In this document: in pieces, positions 47,801 through 63,145 of the stretch
How the letters are laid out: each line of letters starts with the position of its first letter
Numbering within the stretch: position 1 is the stretch's first letter
Source of the DNA: Anadara kagoshimensis
Taxonomy: Eukaryota; Mollusca; Bivalvia; Arcoida; Arcidae
DNA length: 64,000 bases
Direction: 5' to 3'
NCBI GenBank assembly: GCA_021292105.1
Contig: CM037867.1
Span: 42,299,843 to 42,363,842, forward strand
Notes under the pieces: generated by a model
The model's database searches: none
What the model was told of the DNA's origin: nothing
What the model saw: only the letters and a program-made list of their open reading frames with translations
Made by a program: the position numbers and the translations under genes

Positions 47801-50800
47801 GTGTTGAACACATTGATCTAATTAAGTGATGAGAGATTAAGGCGGGGGTTATTGAGTATTTGTAGGATAGGAAGGGGTCATCTATATCTACTGTTATCAC
47901 CTGTTGTTGACAATCCGTCGCTGGTTACTGATGACGTCATAATATCTGTTGTAGTTGGTGCATCTATTTAAAATTTGTATGGTAATATATGTACAATCAG
48001 TCAAAAACAAACTTACTTATCTATTCCAAATCACAATATACCAAAGCAAAGTAAAAAACCGTAAAACTAGCAAAATAGGTTAAATATGTAAATTTTCGTC
48101 ATGGAAGTGAGGCTTGGTGCTCCATAAGGATAAGCACCTCCCTTTTATTAATTGATTTATTAATATGCTGTGCTTAACTAAATAGGGACTCAAAATTTAT
48201 ACAAAAAAACATGTCAATGTGAAAAAATAAAATCATGCAAAATTTTGAAATACAGAAAAACCTCGTTATAATGCCCCTGGATAACTGTCGTTAATGTATT
48301 TTAAAGTCTAAAATCCATTTCTCCTATGTTTTTCCCATCAGAATTTATCAACAAACCCACTTATAACAAAATCTGACTGATTTCCTGTGATAAATCAAGG
48401 TTTTACTGTACAAAAAACATAAAAGTTATAAAAAATGCAAAATTTGAAATGTATCCATCCAAAAATACATACAAACACACTCTGCCTACTCAAACATTAC
48501 ATTTTCATAATACATACAGCAGTACAATGAAGACTTCACACAAAAACTGAATGACATAAAAATTTAATTGTAATGACAAACAGAAGTTATATATTAGCAT
48601 TCAAAGGGACATAACTCTAACACAAAACAAGTCCAAAGACTAAAATCATTAGTATTATTAGACAAAAAATCTGCAATTAAGCATCCCAAAAGGGACATAA
48701 CTCTTACATAAAAGAGTTTAAAAATTCAAATGATTAGTATTATTAGATAAAAAACCTGTGATTAAGCATCCCAAAGGGACATAACTCATCCCAAAGGGAC
48801 ATAAATCTTACACAAAACAAGTACAAGACTGAAATTATTAGTATTATTAAACAAAAGTCTGCAATTAAGCATCCCAAAGGGGCATAACTTTTATACAAAT
48901 CATGTTTAAAAACTCTTAAATCATCAAAACAATCTATTGAGCAAATGAGATGGACATAACTCTGACAAAATAAAAACAAACTTACCTCCACAAGTCTTAT
49001 TTGCATAAAAGCCATACAAGCAGGTACAAGTAAACCCTCCATCAATATTATTACAAATCTCTACCGAGGCAGTACAGTTGTGGGTGTTTAGTGTACATTC
49101 ATTGATGTCAGTTGTACAGTCTGCACCTTCCCAGCCAGACTCGCAGTAACAGGTTCCGTTGTTCTTGTCACAGTTGACGGTGTTATTGGCATTACAGGAA
49201 CAATTTTGAGCACAGTTTACTCCATAAGTGCCTTCAGAACATACTACGAAAAAAAGATGATGAATTAAAAACCTGTACTAAACAAGTTATGACTGAAATA
49301 AAATGTCATTTCAGAAGTGTCTCCCCCCCCCCCCCAACAAACAAAGCCCAAAATAGGAAATCCCCAACCATGTGCATGCTCAAAATATGAATAGCGAATG
49401 GCACATATCCTCTTTCAAAATGTTCCTGTGAAGTTTTATGATGATTTATTGAACTTTTTTTTTTAGAAAAGTTGCTGACATAAATGGAGTTAACACTTTA
49501 TGTTTAACACATGTTCAGGGGACAAAAATAATCTGTTCAGGGGACATAAATACTTTGTTCAGGGGACATAAATACTTTGTTCAGGGGACATAAATACTTT
49601 GTTCAGGGGGACATAAATACTTTGTTCAGGGGACAAAAATAATCTGTTCAGGGGACATAAATACTTTGTTCAGGGGACATAAATACTTTGTTCAGGGGAA
49701 CATAATACTTTGTTCAGGGGGACATAAATACATGTACTTTTTTCAGGGGACAAAAATACTTTGTTCAGGGGACAAAAATACTTTGTTCAGGGGACATAAA
49801 TACTTTGTTCAGGGGACATAAATACTTTGTTCAGGGGACATAAATACTTTGTTCAGGGGAACATAATACTTTGTTCAGGGGGACATAAATACATGTACTT
49901 TTTTCAGGGGACAAAAATACTTTGTTCAGGGGACAAAAATACTTTGTTCAGGGGACATAAATACTTTGTTCAGGGGACATAAATACTTTGTTCAGAGGAC
50001 ATAAATACTTTGTTCAGGGGACATAAATACTTTGTTCAGAGGACATAAATACTTTGTTCAGGGGACATAAATACTTTGTTCAGGGGACATAAATACTTTG
50101 TTCAGGGGACATAAATACTTTGTTCAGGGGACATAAATACTTTGTTCAGGGGACATAAATACTTTGTTTAGGGGACATAAATACTTTGTTCAGGGGACAT
50201 AAATACTTTGTTCAGGGGACATAAATACTTTGTTCAGGGGACATAAATACTCTGTTCGGGGGACATAAATACTTTGTTCAGAGGACATAAATACTTTGGT
50301 CAGGGGACATAAATACTTTGTTCAGGGGACATAAATACTTTGTTCAGGGGACATAAATACTTTGTTCAGGGAACAAAAATACTTTGTTCAGGGGACATAA
50401 ATACTTTGTTCAGGGGACATAAATACTTTGTTCAGAGGACATAAATACTTTGTTCAGGGGACATAAATACTTTGTTCAGGGGACATAAATACTTTGTTCC
50501 GGGGACATAAATACTTTGTTCAGGGGACATAAATACTTTGTTCCGGGGACATAAATACTTTGTTCCGGGGACATAAATACTTTGTTCCGGGGACATAAAT
50601 ACTCTGTTTGGGGGACAAAAATACTTTGTTCAGGGGACATAAATACTTTGTTCAGGGAACAAAATACTTTGTTCAGGGGACATAAATACTTTGTTCAGGG
50701 GACATAAATACTTTGTTCAGGGGACATAAATACTTTGTTCCGGGGACATAAATACTCTGTTCGGGGGACAAAATACTTTGTTCCGGGGACATAAATACTC

Positions 50801-53800
50801 TGTTTGGGGGACATAAATACTTTGTTCAGGGAACAAAAATACTTTGTTCAGGGGACATAAATACTTTGTTCAGGGGACATAAATACTTTGTTCAGGGGAC
50901 ATAAATACTTTGTTCAGGGGACATAAATACTTATCATTTTACCGGTATTGAAGTTTTAAAATTTTAATTTTACACAGGATGTTCAGTATATGAAACTATA
51001 AAACATAAAAAGTTGAGAGCCAAAAATAAGGTTTTATATCTGTGAAAGGGAGATAATCCTTGTGATAAAGCAGAAATCATAATAAGAAGAAAAGTAATGC
51101 ATTACTATGGAAACAGAAAATGAAAGACGCATAAATGATATATCATTCAGATGCATAAAATTCAAAATAATATATTAACTTTATATACGTGCTTAAAAAT
51201 TGAAAAAAAAATACAACAACAGAAATAAAAGGTGTTGGTTAAAAAAGTGAAAAAATAAAAAGCTAGAAATAAAAATGCTAACATATACATGTAAACTGCC
51301 ATCTATAAATAATTATAAACACATTTATATGTTTGCCACATGCTTATATTATAATTATTACATCAAATTTCACTTAACTTTCAAACATTTTTAATGATTA
51401 AAATATGTTGTTTTTTCTTTTTTTTTTTGTTTGTTTGTAATTTTAGGAAAAATGTAAAAATGTTTGGGAAAAATATATTCTAAGATAGAAAAACACTATT
51501 TGAGCTGTCAAAACACTCAGTATTAGCAAAATGTTTCAAACGGTTGTATTTTGTGAAGATATTCAGGCAACACAAACATGTATCATAATTTATGGATGAC
51601 AGTGCAGATAATTATATATTACAAAACTAGCAGTTACTTCTCTTAACTTATAAATAATAGTATTTCATACCAAAATACAATCTTTAAAAAAAAATGTACT
51701 TCAAATAAAGTGAAATTTAAACAGAAAAAAATCTTTAATGATAAGATGATGGAGATGAAATTTATAAAGATATAGATTATGACAAAAAATATAAAAATCA
51801 TACATGTTTTATGAATTATTACAGGGACAACATTACAAAGATAAAAATTTATGAAAAAAATGATATAAAAAGTGAATAAATATTATAAAATTACACAAGG
51901 AAATTTTTTTCATAAAGATTTATATATTTAAAATACAATTTTCAAAAAATATGTCAGATACTGAAAAATGAATACACATAAAATAAATAATAAAAATTAA
52001 AAGAAAGTTACACCTAAGTAACAGAAAATCAGGTTTATATAAAACTATTATAACTCCATCTTGACACGAAATATCAAAATTTGACATTTTGTTTTGTAAA
52101 ATGGCATGGCTGTGGAAAAACTGTCATGGAATGTTTTCTATATCAAATCACCAAAACTTAAACATTATTCTGTGGGACAAGAATGAAGCCCATGGATTTG
52201 TTGGTCATATTTTCCATTTTCGCAATTTTGTAATTATTAGTACCGGTAGCCAAATTTCTGAAACTTGTGGAAATATACATAGTCCATTTAAAGTATTTTT
52301 CACAAATTTGCTAAAATAGGTTAATTTTTGAAGAACTTCTCGGAAATTAGTAGGTAATGACAGTTTTTGCTGGCAGGAATGTAAACCTAGATATTATCAA
52401 ACTATCAATCAACAAGTTAATCTGTTACCATAGTTACATTATTTAACAAAAAATATTTATTAACTAATCCTTAACCAGCCTTGTGCCATCACCTTATCAC
52501 TAAATGCCTAATTTGTTTAACAAATTAAATAAAACAGTTTCTAATGGTCTTTATATACCACATAATATGTGACATGGGTGGGACGCCATTATTCAAATTT
52601 GTGGGGACTGGAATCACATCAGATCATCCGATCCCATGTTTTTGTCAGGTAATGGTGTGAAAGTGGCTATAACAGTCTACACATGATTCCCACACTTGAC
52701 TTCATTCAAAATTCCCTGACAGAATTGCAATTTTCCCTGACATTCTAGTGCACTGTAAAACAAGAAAACTGCTAAATGCAGCAATATGCCCTTTTGTGTT
52801 TTTGTCATTAAACTGGCAATAATTAAAATTCCCCGACGTTTACCTGACTTGGAACAATTTCGTAAAAAGTCAGCTGTGATACTGAAACCACTTAGCCACC
52901 AAGTTCCCCATTACAAGTAGAAAAAACTTCAACACAAACAGCACCGGTACAAATTTTTATATGGGGGATCATATGGTATATAAATTCATACTGTGACATC
53001 ATTTATTTTGTGGTGTTTGATTTTATTTTGTTTTTTGGACATCCTGACAGATGAATTTACATGTCAATTTCAACAAAATAGTTAATACTAGTATTACGAA
53101 TTTACCTAGAGTGGTGAGAACAAATCACAAATTTATAACCCATAAAATTTTTGTTTCTAAATTAGAACCATGAAAATTTTATCCCACGAAAATATATGAT
53201 TTCACAGACATAAAAATGATTACATATACATAATATATAAACAAAACCAGAGGTTGCTATACATCTACAGGGTATTAATTGAAGTCAAACTATCAGTGGT
53301 TACCAGGTGCCTGGATACAATGTGCAATTTTGTGCATGGGATCCAGTTACCTGTTGCAGTTGTCGTCGTGGCAACCTCTGTTGTCGTGTCAACAGAAGCT
53401 GTTGATGTTGTACCTGTTACAGCTGCAGTGGTAGTGCCAGTGTCAGTTGTGACATCTTGTGTTGTTGTGGCACCCTGGGTTGTTGTGGCACCCTGTGTTG
53501 ATGTGGCACCCTGTGTTGATGTGGCACCCTGTGTTGTGTCAGTACTAGTAGCAGCAGCTGTGGAGGTTGATGTATCAGCAGTAGCTGTTGTAGATGTGTC
53601 CTCAGCAGTTGATGTTGGCGTGATCGATGTTGTTGTTATTTCTGTTTGATCAAGGTTAATTTTTAACATTAATTTTAATTTTTTACAGAAGAACATTTTT
53701 TAAATTTATCATCCTGATAGAAATATGATGTGCATATTACATGAGGCATCACGAAACAAGGCCAATATATAAACAACAGGGGCTACCTTCCAACACGGAA

Positions 53801-56800
53801 AAAACTTACTTAGAGATAAACATGTTAATTTGCCATGTAGTTTTATTTCTGAATGATTGCTTTTAGAAAAGAAAAAGCAAATGTTATTCTGTGCAATAAA
53901 TGATGAGCATAATTTTATCAGAAAATGACTACATGTACTTGGAAGCAAATTACAGCCCTTGACAATACAAAGTGTGTGCAATAAACATTTGCTACACAAG
54001 ACAATTGTTTAGAAGCAAATACAGTTCTGGACAATACATAGGGTGTGCAATAAACAGTTGAATTACAGAACAACTGCTTGAAATAACTATACAGTTGTGG
54101 ACAATATATATTATAGAGAGTGAAATTAACATTTGCTGTACAAGACAACTGCTTGGAAGCAAATACAATCCTGGACAATACATAGGGCATGAAATTAACA
54201 TTTGCAAATACAGTTCTGGGCAATAAATATGGTGTGCAATGATATTTGCTTTATAGAACAATTTCTTTGAAGCAAATACAGTACTTAACAAAACACAGGG
54301 TGTGCAATAAACATTTGCAAATGCAATTCTGGACAATACATAGGGTGTGTTATAAACATATGATTTACAAAACAACTGCTTGGAATAAATATACAGGTAT
54401 ACAAAATATATAATATGCATTACATATGAAAACTTAACTATATACAAGTGACATGTCAAAGTATTTCACATTTCTTCTGGTTTTTTTTTTATAATAATTA
54501 TTGAAAAAATAATGAAAAAGTTCAAATAGATCTAATCTTATAAAAAAAAATTGAAAAAGTTCAAACAAATTTAAAAAATAATAAAAATAGTTAAAACATA
54601 TTTAACAAATAATATAAAAAGTTCAAACACTTTATTTTAAAAAAATAATGGAAATTAAATGAAATTAAAAACCATTAATAATGATAAAGTTTATAGCATT
54701 TTAAAAAATGATGAAAAAAATCAAACAATTGAAAACTAATTATGTTATTGAATTTGTGTATGATGTAAAACGACATTTATAATATCCATGATTAAAATTG
54801 AAAAAATTTAAGTGTGAAAGACTTTTTGCTAAGTACACAGAGTGCAATATGGTGTAATCGAGAAATTTTCGCATCCATTTCATTTTTGTGAGAATAACAA
54901 AAAGCTATAATAAAACTTTCACAAATATATTATTTTCATATATTTCCTGTGCAGTTATAATGACAATCATCTGATGTTACTAAAATAAAAGTATGCAAAT
55001 ATTTTGAAATGACAATTCTCACAAAAACTGGCACAGAAATTTCCCAATTTACAGTAGATAATAAAATCACATTTTACAATACATATGACATAATACTTTA
55101 ATGATTCATCAGAAACAAATCAAAGCATCAAGCATGTGCATTGGATTACAGACAGATGATTGGCTGCAACCAAATACAAATCAACCAATCAAAACTGAAA
55201 AAGGTTTAGACAAATCAAAGCATCTAGCATGTGCATTGGATTTCAGAAATATGATTGGCTACAGCCAAATGCAAACTAACCAATTAAAACAAAGCAAAAT
55301 ATTCAAGACTGTTTGCAATTATTTTTTACCAAATTCTAAATACTTGTTTTATTTTGAAATGCTACTGGACCAGAGTCTCTAATTGTCATGTAATCATATG
55401 AATTTTTCATTTATGTACAGTAACATATGTAAAACCATATTGCAGCTTTTGTTTTCACATGGATAGTTTGTTTGCTATTAACAGTTAATTATAATCAGAC
55501 TTAAGATATGATTTTATACATAAAAGTAACAAAACATAAAATTAAGGTGAAAAAATATGAATACAAAAAGTGCAAAATGAAATACAAAAAAATGTGAAAG
55601 GCTGGATACATAAAACAATGGTGTAAAATGGTGTAACACAGATTTGGTTGATGTAAAAATGTCTTCAAAAGTTATTAAACTAGAATTCCATGAGTATTGA
55701 TGACTTGTCTGAAATGTATTGTTTTGAGAAGTTGACATGCAATTATGATATCTACTACCTCATGATTGATAGGGCTCTGTTTCAGGGGAGGTAATCAGTC
55801 ATTTAAGGGGACATAACAAAATTGAATGCCTGATTAGACTAATGGAACTGGCATGGCAGTAAATTTTGCATGTTTTTATTCAGTTTGTAATGAAGACAAA
55901 TTTTTTAAACCAAATCTTTAAATGAAAGTGAATTAAAATATAGCTCTAGCAAATTTATACAATGTATAAAAATAGCAAGAAATTATTTAACACACACTAT
56001 ATACATTTATAAAGATTTATCAGAATTTTAAAGCTTTCCAGCTTAGTTTTGTGCACATGTCAAAAGCAAAATAACATGTCTTTTATTTTTAATTTGGTGG
56101 AAGGTACAAGTGTAATTACGATGACATTTGGCACTCAAAACAGCAATACATGTGTGTGTGTTTGTTTGTGTGTGTGCATACAGGGCCCTCAACTGACCCA
56201 AAATTAGCAAGTCACACCCAGAATTTTTGTTAATGAACTACAAATTTTTTTACCTGTAAACACAGTTATTTAGTTCATAGCCAGATTCCCATGGCAATTA
56301 ACAAAATTATGATTTTACAATTTTGAAAATAAGGCAATTCCTACTATATGTGTATTTGCTCTTTTGCAGACTTGCATATTAATTTTTACAGGGAAAATAC
56401 CTGCATACATAGGTCTCAATGGAGGTCATGCCCTACATTTCAGATATTGTTAGTTGAGAGTCCTATGCATGTGTGTGTGTTAAGATGAAAACATAAATAT
56501 AAATTTGTGTGTGTATGTTACATAAAAATTTTGTATGCTCCACCAGGAAAAATACTATTAATAGACTTTCAGATTAGACTCAAAATCGAGATCCTGTGTC
56601 TCAGTGCACGCTAAAGAACCTCTGTAGAGTTCAAAAATGAGTAAGCCACCTGTGGCCGCTACAGAGGACGCTTACAACTAGAAGTGAATGAAACAGACTG
56701 AGCAACAATATAAGATAGACTGTAAAATTCTCAAGGGGAGATAATCAGTAATATAAATATCTTACCTGTACATATTAGTCCATTGCCTTGGTAACCAGCT

Positions 56801-59800
56801 TTACAGGCACAGGTGAAATTGGAATCTATGTTTGTACAATTAGCATTGGTATCACAGTTATCAGTACCAACATCACACTCATTTATATCTGAAAATATTA
56901 CATCAGGGCATTCATTATAATGTCCAACAAAGGTAGATAACTCATGCATTAAAAGGATAAATACCTGTCCGATAAGGTAGGTCTTATTAACCACCTTTAG
57001 GTCTAAAATAGGTCAAGTGCCCCTTGTTCCAAATACAGTCTAACATGTTTATAACCAGGCCCTGCTTAAGCAGTTGGGACCCATATTTGACTTTGTACTA
57101 TTTATGTATTCTTTATAAGCATGTTCATTATATTGTATACAGTAAAACCTCGATTCATCACCACCATTTGTTCAGTTAAATTTTGGCGTTATAAAGGGGT
57201 TTGGCGATAAATCAGGGGAGGCCCATAAAGAAAAACATAAACAAAATGGATTTTGGGACATCAAAATAGTATGGTGATAAGCGAGGTGGCAAAGTTATCG
57301 AGGGGCATTATAATGAGGTTTTACTGTATATGTGCATAAGCTTAAACAGAGAAGAGGTCAGGCCCAATATTTGACTTCGTACTGCCCATGTATTTGTTGT
57401 AAGTGTGTTCATTATATTGTATATATATGTATAAGCTTAAACAGAGAAGAGGTCAGGCCCAATATTTGACTTCGTACTGTCCATGTATTTGTTGTAAGTG
57501 TGTTCATTATATTGTATATATATGTATAAGCTTAAACAGAGAAGAGGTCAGGCCCAATATTTGACTTCGTACTGTCCATGTATTTGTTGTAAGTGTGTTC
57601 ATTATATTGTATATATATGTATAAGCTTAAACAGAGAAGAGGTCAGGCCCAATATTTGACTTCGTACTGCCCATGTATTTGTTGTAAGTGTGTTCATTAT
57701 ATTGTATATATATGTATAAGCTTAAACAGAGAAGAAGTCAGGCCCAATATTTGACTTCGTACTGTCCATGTTTTCTTTGTAAGTGTGTTCATTATATTGT
57801 ATATATATGTATAAGCTTAAACAGAGAAGAGGTCAGGCCCAATATTTGACTTCGTACTGTCCATGTATTTGTTGTAAGTGTGTTCATTATATTGTATATA
57901 TATGTATAAGCTTAAACAGAGAAGAGGTCAGGCCCAATATTTGACTTTGTACTGCCCATGTATTTGTTGTAAGTGTGTTCATTATATTGTATATATATGT
58001 ATAAGCTTAAACAGAGAAGAGGTCAGGCCCAATATTTGACTTCGTACTGCCCATGTATTTGTTGTAAGTGTGTTCATTATATTGTATATATATGTATAAG
58101 CTTAAACAGAGAAGAGGTCAGGCCCAATATTTGACTTCGTACTGCCCATGTATTTGTTGTAAGTGTGTTCATTATATTGTATATATATGTATAAGCTTAA
58201 ACAGAGAAGAGGTCAGGCCCAATATTTGACTTCGTACTGTCCATGTATTTGTTGTAAGTGTGTTCATTATATTGTATATATATGTATAAGCTTAAACAGA
58301 GAAGAAGTCAGGCCCAATATTTGACTTCGTACTGTCCATGTATTTGTTGTATTAAAGTGTGTTCATTATATTGTATATATATGTATAAGCTTAAACAGAG
58401 AAGAGGTCAGGCCCAATATTTGACTTCGTACTGCCCATGTATTTGTTGTAAGTGTGTTCATTATATTGTATATATATGTATAAGCTTAAACAGAGAAGAG
58501 GTCAGGCCCAATATTTGACTTTGTACTGCCCATGTATTTGTTGTAAGTGTGTTCATTATATTGTATATATATGTATAAGCTTAAACAGAGAAGAGGTCAG
58601 GCCCAATATTTGACTTTGTACTGCCCATGTATTTGTTGTAAGTGTGTTCATTATATTGTATATATATGTATAAGCTTAAACAGAGAAGAGGTCAGGCCCA
58701 ATATTTGACTTTGTACTGCCCATGTATTTGTTGTAAGTGTGTTCATTATATTGTATATATATGTATAAGCTTAAACAGAGAAGAGGTCAGGCCCAATATT
58801 TGACTTCGTACTGTCCATGTATTTGTTGTAAGTGTGTTCATTATATTGTATATATATATGTATAAGCTTAAACAGAGAAGAGGTCAGGCCCAATATTTGA
58901 CTTCGTACTGTCCATGTATTTGTTGTAAGTGTGTTCATTATATTGTATATATATATGTATAAGCTTAAACATAGAAGAGGTCAGGCCCAATATTTGACTT
59001 TGTACTGCCCATGTATTTGTTGTAAGTGTGTTCATTATATTGTATATATATGTATAAGCTTAAACAGAGAAGAGGTCAGGCCCAATATTTGACTTCGTAC
59101 TGCCCATGTATTTGTTGTAAGTGTGTTCATTATATTGTATATATAAGTATAAGCTTAAACAGAGAAGAGGTCAGGCCCAATATTTGACTTCGTACTGTCC
59201 ATGTATTTGTTGTAAGTGTGTTCATTATATTGTATATATATGTATAAGCTTAAACAGAGAAGAGGTCAGGCCCAATATTTGACTTTGTACTGCCCATGTA
59301 TTTGTTGTAAGTGTGTTCATTATATTGTATATATATGTATAAGCTTAAACAGAGAAGAGGTCAGGCCCAATATTTGACTTCGTACTGTCCATGTATTTGT
59401 TGTATTAAAGTGTGTTCATTATATTGTATATATAAGTATAAGCTTAAACAGAGAAGAGGTCAGGCCCAATATTTGACTTTGTACTGCCCATGTATTTGTT
59501 GTAAGTGTGTTCATTATATTGTATATATATGTATAAGCTTAAACAGAGAAGAGGTCAGGCCCAATATTTGACTTTGTACTGCCCATGTATTTGTTGTAAG
59601 TGTGTTCATTATATTGTATATATATATGTATAAGCTTAAACAGAGAAGAGGTCAGGCCCAATATTTGACTTCGTACTGCCCATGTATTTGTTGTAAGTGT
59701 GTTCATTATATTGTATATATATATGTATAAGCTTAAACAGAGAAGAGGTCAGGCCCAATATTTGACTTCGTACTGCCCATGTATTTGTTGTAAGTGTGTT

Positions 59801-62800
59801 CATTATTGTATATTTATATGTGTTATAAGCTTAAACAGAAGAGGTCAGGCCCAATATTTGACTTCGTACTGCCCATGTATTTGTTGTAAGTGTGTTCATT
59901 ATTTTGTGTTTTACTGTAGTACTTCTAGATTGCTTATATCAGAGAGTTGGGCTGATACATGATACATACAAATATAAATTGTATTGGTAATAAAGTATGT
60001 AAAGATAAAACATGTAAATATTAGACATTAGGTATGGTATATGTGTATAAACCATAATAAGGTGTTCTATAGAATCAGCATTGGGTTCAAATAATCACAA
60101 GCAGCCAACAAATGTTGACCACGAGGTTGCATGCATTTAACATATTTTTTTTTGCATTTGATCACAATTTTGAAAACATGGCTTCTGTTTTTTCAAGGCA
60201 TGGGTCAGGATGAGCCCATCAGCTAAATTTCTATATTGAACAAAGCAACACTTAAAATTTCTCTTACCAACACACTGTCGACTGGAGTCACGGACAAATC
60301 CACTAATACAGGCACATGTATACGATCCATTATTGTTTGTACAATTGGCATTATTTCCACAGATTGTAGCATTATTACTACATTCATCGATGTCAGCGTC
60401 ACAAGTTTGTCCTTCCCATCCAGGCTTACAGGTACAATTACCATCAACTTTATCACAACTGGCAGCATTGGTAGTACAGGTACAATCATTGGCACAGTCT
60501 TTACCCCACTTGTTATTACTACACACTGCAAGGAGATAAATATATTGACTGATTGATTGATTGATTGATTGATTGATGAACCAACAGACTGACTGATTGA
60601 TTGATTGATTGATTGATTGATCGATTGATTGATGAACCTACAGATCAACTGATTGATTGATTAATTGATTTATTTCTTAATTTTATTGGCTGGGGTGGAT
60701 TGATTTACTGACCCTGCAACTGATCCATCAACCAACTGACTGATTTATTAATTGACTAAGTGATTGATTGATGGACGAGTCGACTGACTGTTGGACAGAT
60801 TGATTGATTGACTGACTGACTGACAGATTGATTGATTTATTGATTTATTTATTTATCGGCTGGGGTGGATAGAAAGAGTGATAGATGATAGTGAATAGAA
60901 GGATGATGGGTAGATGGTTGGGGGATGGAAAGGTTATGTATAGAAAAACCAATGTGTGGATAGATTCTACTCACTGCATTTGTCACTTACTGAAGAGATT
61001 AAGTTATCTTCAGATATTAGTAATCTCTACAATTCTGATCAGCTTATTATAAGTAATGGCCATAAAATGCCATTCTGACCAAATAATATCTGCTAGAAAG
61101 TGATAAATTGAACACAAACATACCTATGTCCAAATCACATATATAAAAAAAAAGCAAACATACAGGTTCATGTCCAAACCAAAATCGTAAGAGCAATAAA
61201 AAAAATTGAAAATGGGCAGGTTAAGTTAAAGATGTGTCCTTCCACCAAGGAAGTGAGGCTGGGTGCTCCGGAAGGGCAAGCACCTCCTGTCTTGCTAGCA
61301 ACACCGGGCACTCATAAAATCAGAAATGAGAATGAAACAGCATAGGACTATGGGGCGACAAATATATCCAGGGTATTTTAGATACAGAGACATCAACACT
61401 TTTCTCCTCTTATTATTTTGTTATTATAATTTTTCGATTGCTAATGATTTCTAAGTATACATACCGACACACTGTCCTCCGGCGGCTACGTATCCGGGGT
61501 TACAATCACAGACATATGAACCATTTGTGTCACGGCAAACAGAATTTGCGGGACAGGTGTAATTATTAGTGGCACATTCATCTATATTATTTTCGCAGCT
61601 ATTTCCGTCCCATCCAGATTTACATTTACAAGTTTCAGAGACTTTGTCACAACTCTCAGAATTTTCAACAACACAGGAACAGTTCTGTATGCAATCATCC
61701 CCAAACTTCCAGTCATCACAAGCTTTTAAAATACAATAAAATATATAAATGAATTTAGAAATTCTGGCATTTAGTCATAACCAGAAACAAATATCATATC
61801 TTTGCCACTATGGTAGCATGCTTGCTTTAAATGTGGGAGGTTGTGGGTTCTAAACCTGGCCAGGGGTTTGACCAACTTGAAAATAGGTATTGACTGATCT
61901 TTTGACAAGCATTCACGATTTAGAAATGAAAGTCACTGGGTCCTATGATAGAGACTATAAAAGCTGATGCCATGTGTCATGGCGGGCATGGCATGTTAAA
62001 GAACCTCCCTGTACATTGCCCTGAAAACACTACAAAAGTTAAAATATCTGAATATCTGTTATTTCACCTACAGCTGATGACATATATATATATCAGAGGT
62101 CCGGAAACGGTCATATTTGCCGGACATGTCCGACAAAAAATTATTTAGACCGACGTGAAAAATCGCCAGTCAGACATTTTTTGTTTTCGGACATTTTCAA
62201 TTTTACAACAGAAATATTAAACAGACAAATCAGATTTCGGTCCGATAAACTACCGCTAGTCTGTCTGTCGGCCATTTAAACTCTACCTGACTTCACTAAG
62301 TGTATTGTCCTTACCACGTGTTTACTTGTCAACTACAACAGTATTAAGATCAGGTGATTGTTTATTAATCAGTACAAATACCTGTGGACTTAAGTAGTAG
62401 CGTGCCGCATGTCTTTTTCTTTTGTTTCCCAGTCTGAATCATTATAACTTTCTTTAAAGGTGTGTTTGTTTAATAATAAGTGCATGGTTGTAACGGAAGC
62501 CATAACGAGTGTCGGTCAAGGGTGACGGTTTGTTATCAAAGAGGTTCCACGCGGGGTGTTGAAAATTACCTACTACGCGCTTCATGACCTGGTGACTGTT
62601 TCTTTATTAATAATTAAAGAAATGCGATTTAGTTTTATTTTAATAAAAGTTTAGGCATTAATATCTTTCATTCACATAAATATATTGGAACCTCGTCAAG
62701 CAGTTCCCGTTATATCGTGATTCATGATACATGAATTCCTATTTAGAACCTCTCGCGATAATATTCTAATTACAATTCGTGTATCTTCGGAATACGAAAA

Positions 62801-63089
62801 TTCCCGATTGTTAGTAAACAATATGGCGGACGTGCAATATCAAGCACTGTGGACAGTAACGAATTCTGATAATAACAGCATATCAAGAAGCTTAGAAAAG
62901 CAGTAAACGTCTTAGTCTTAAATTTCACCTAATACACACGCAATAAACATTGTCGTGTAACAACGCACATGGATTAAAATTGGCAATCGCGGTAGCTCAA
63001 AAAAATTCTTAGCCCTGTGCCGACGACCTTTTTTTTTTTTTTTGGCTTGTACAAAATGTCCGACGGGCCGGACCGAAATTTCCGAAGCC

Positions 63090-63145
<56 letters not shown>

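Noticed and set aside
49490-50935. CRISPR array
   Set aside because: Tandem units without unique spacers, in an animal gene intron. The 95-bp array at 57332-59910 is rejected for the same reason.
58258-59962. Cys-rich ORFs (CSLYCIYMYKLKQRR repeats)
   Set aside because: These are frames through the 95-bp tandem unit. The Cys regularity is just the unit period.
62724-62906. 60-codon ORF inside the hAT-like element as a transposase remnant
   Set aside because: Too short and with no recognisable hAT dimerisation or RNase H-like motif.
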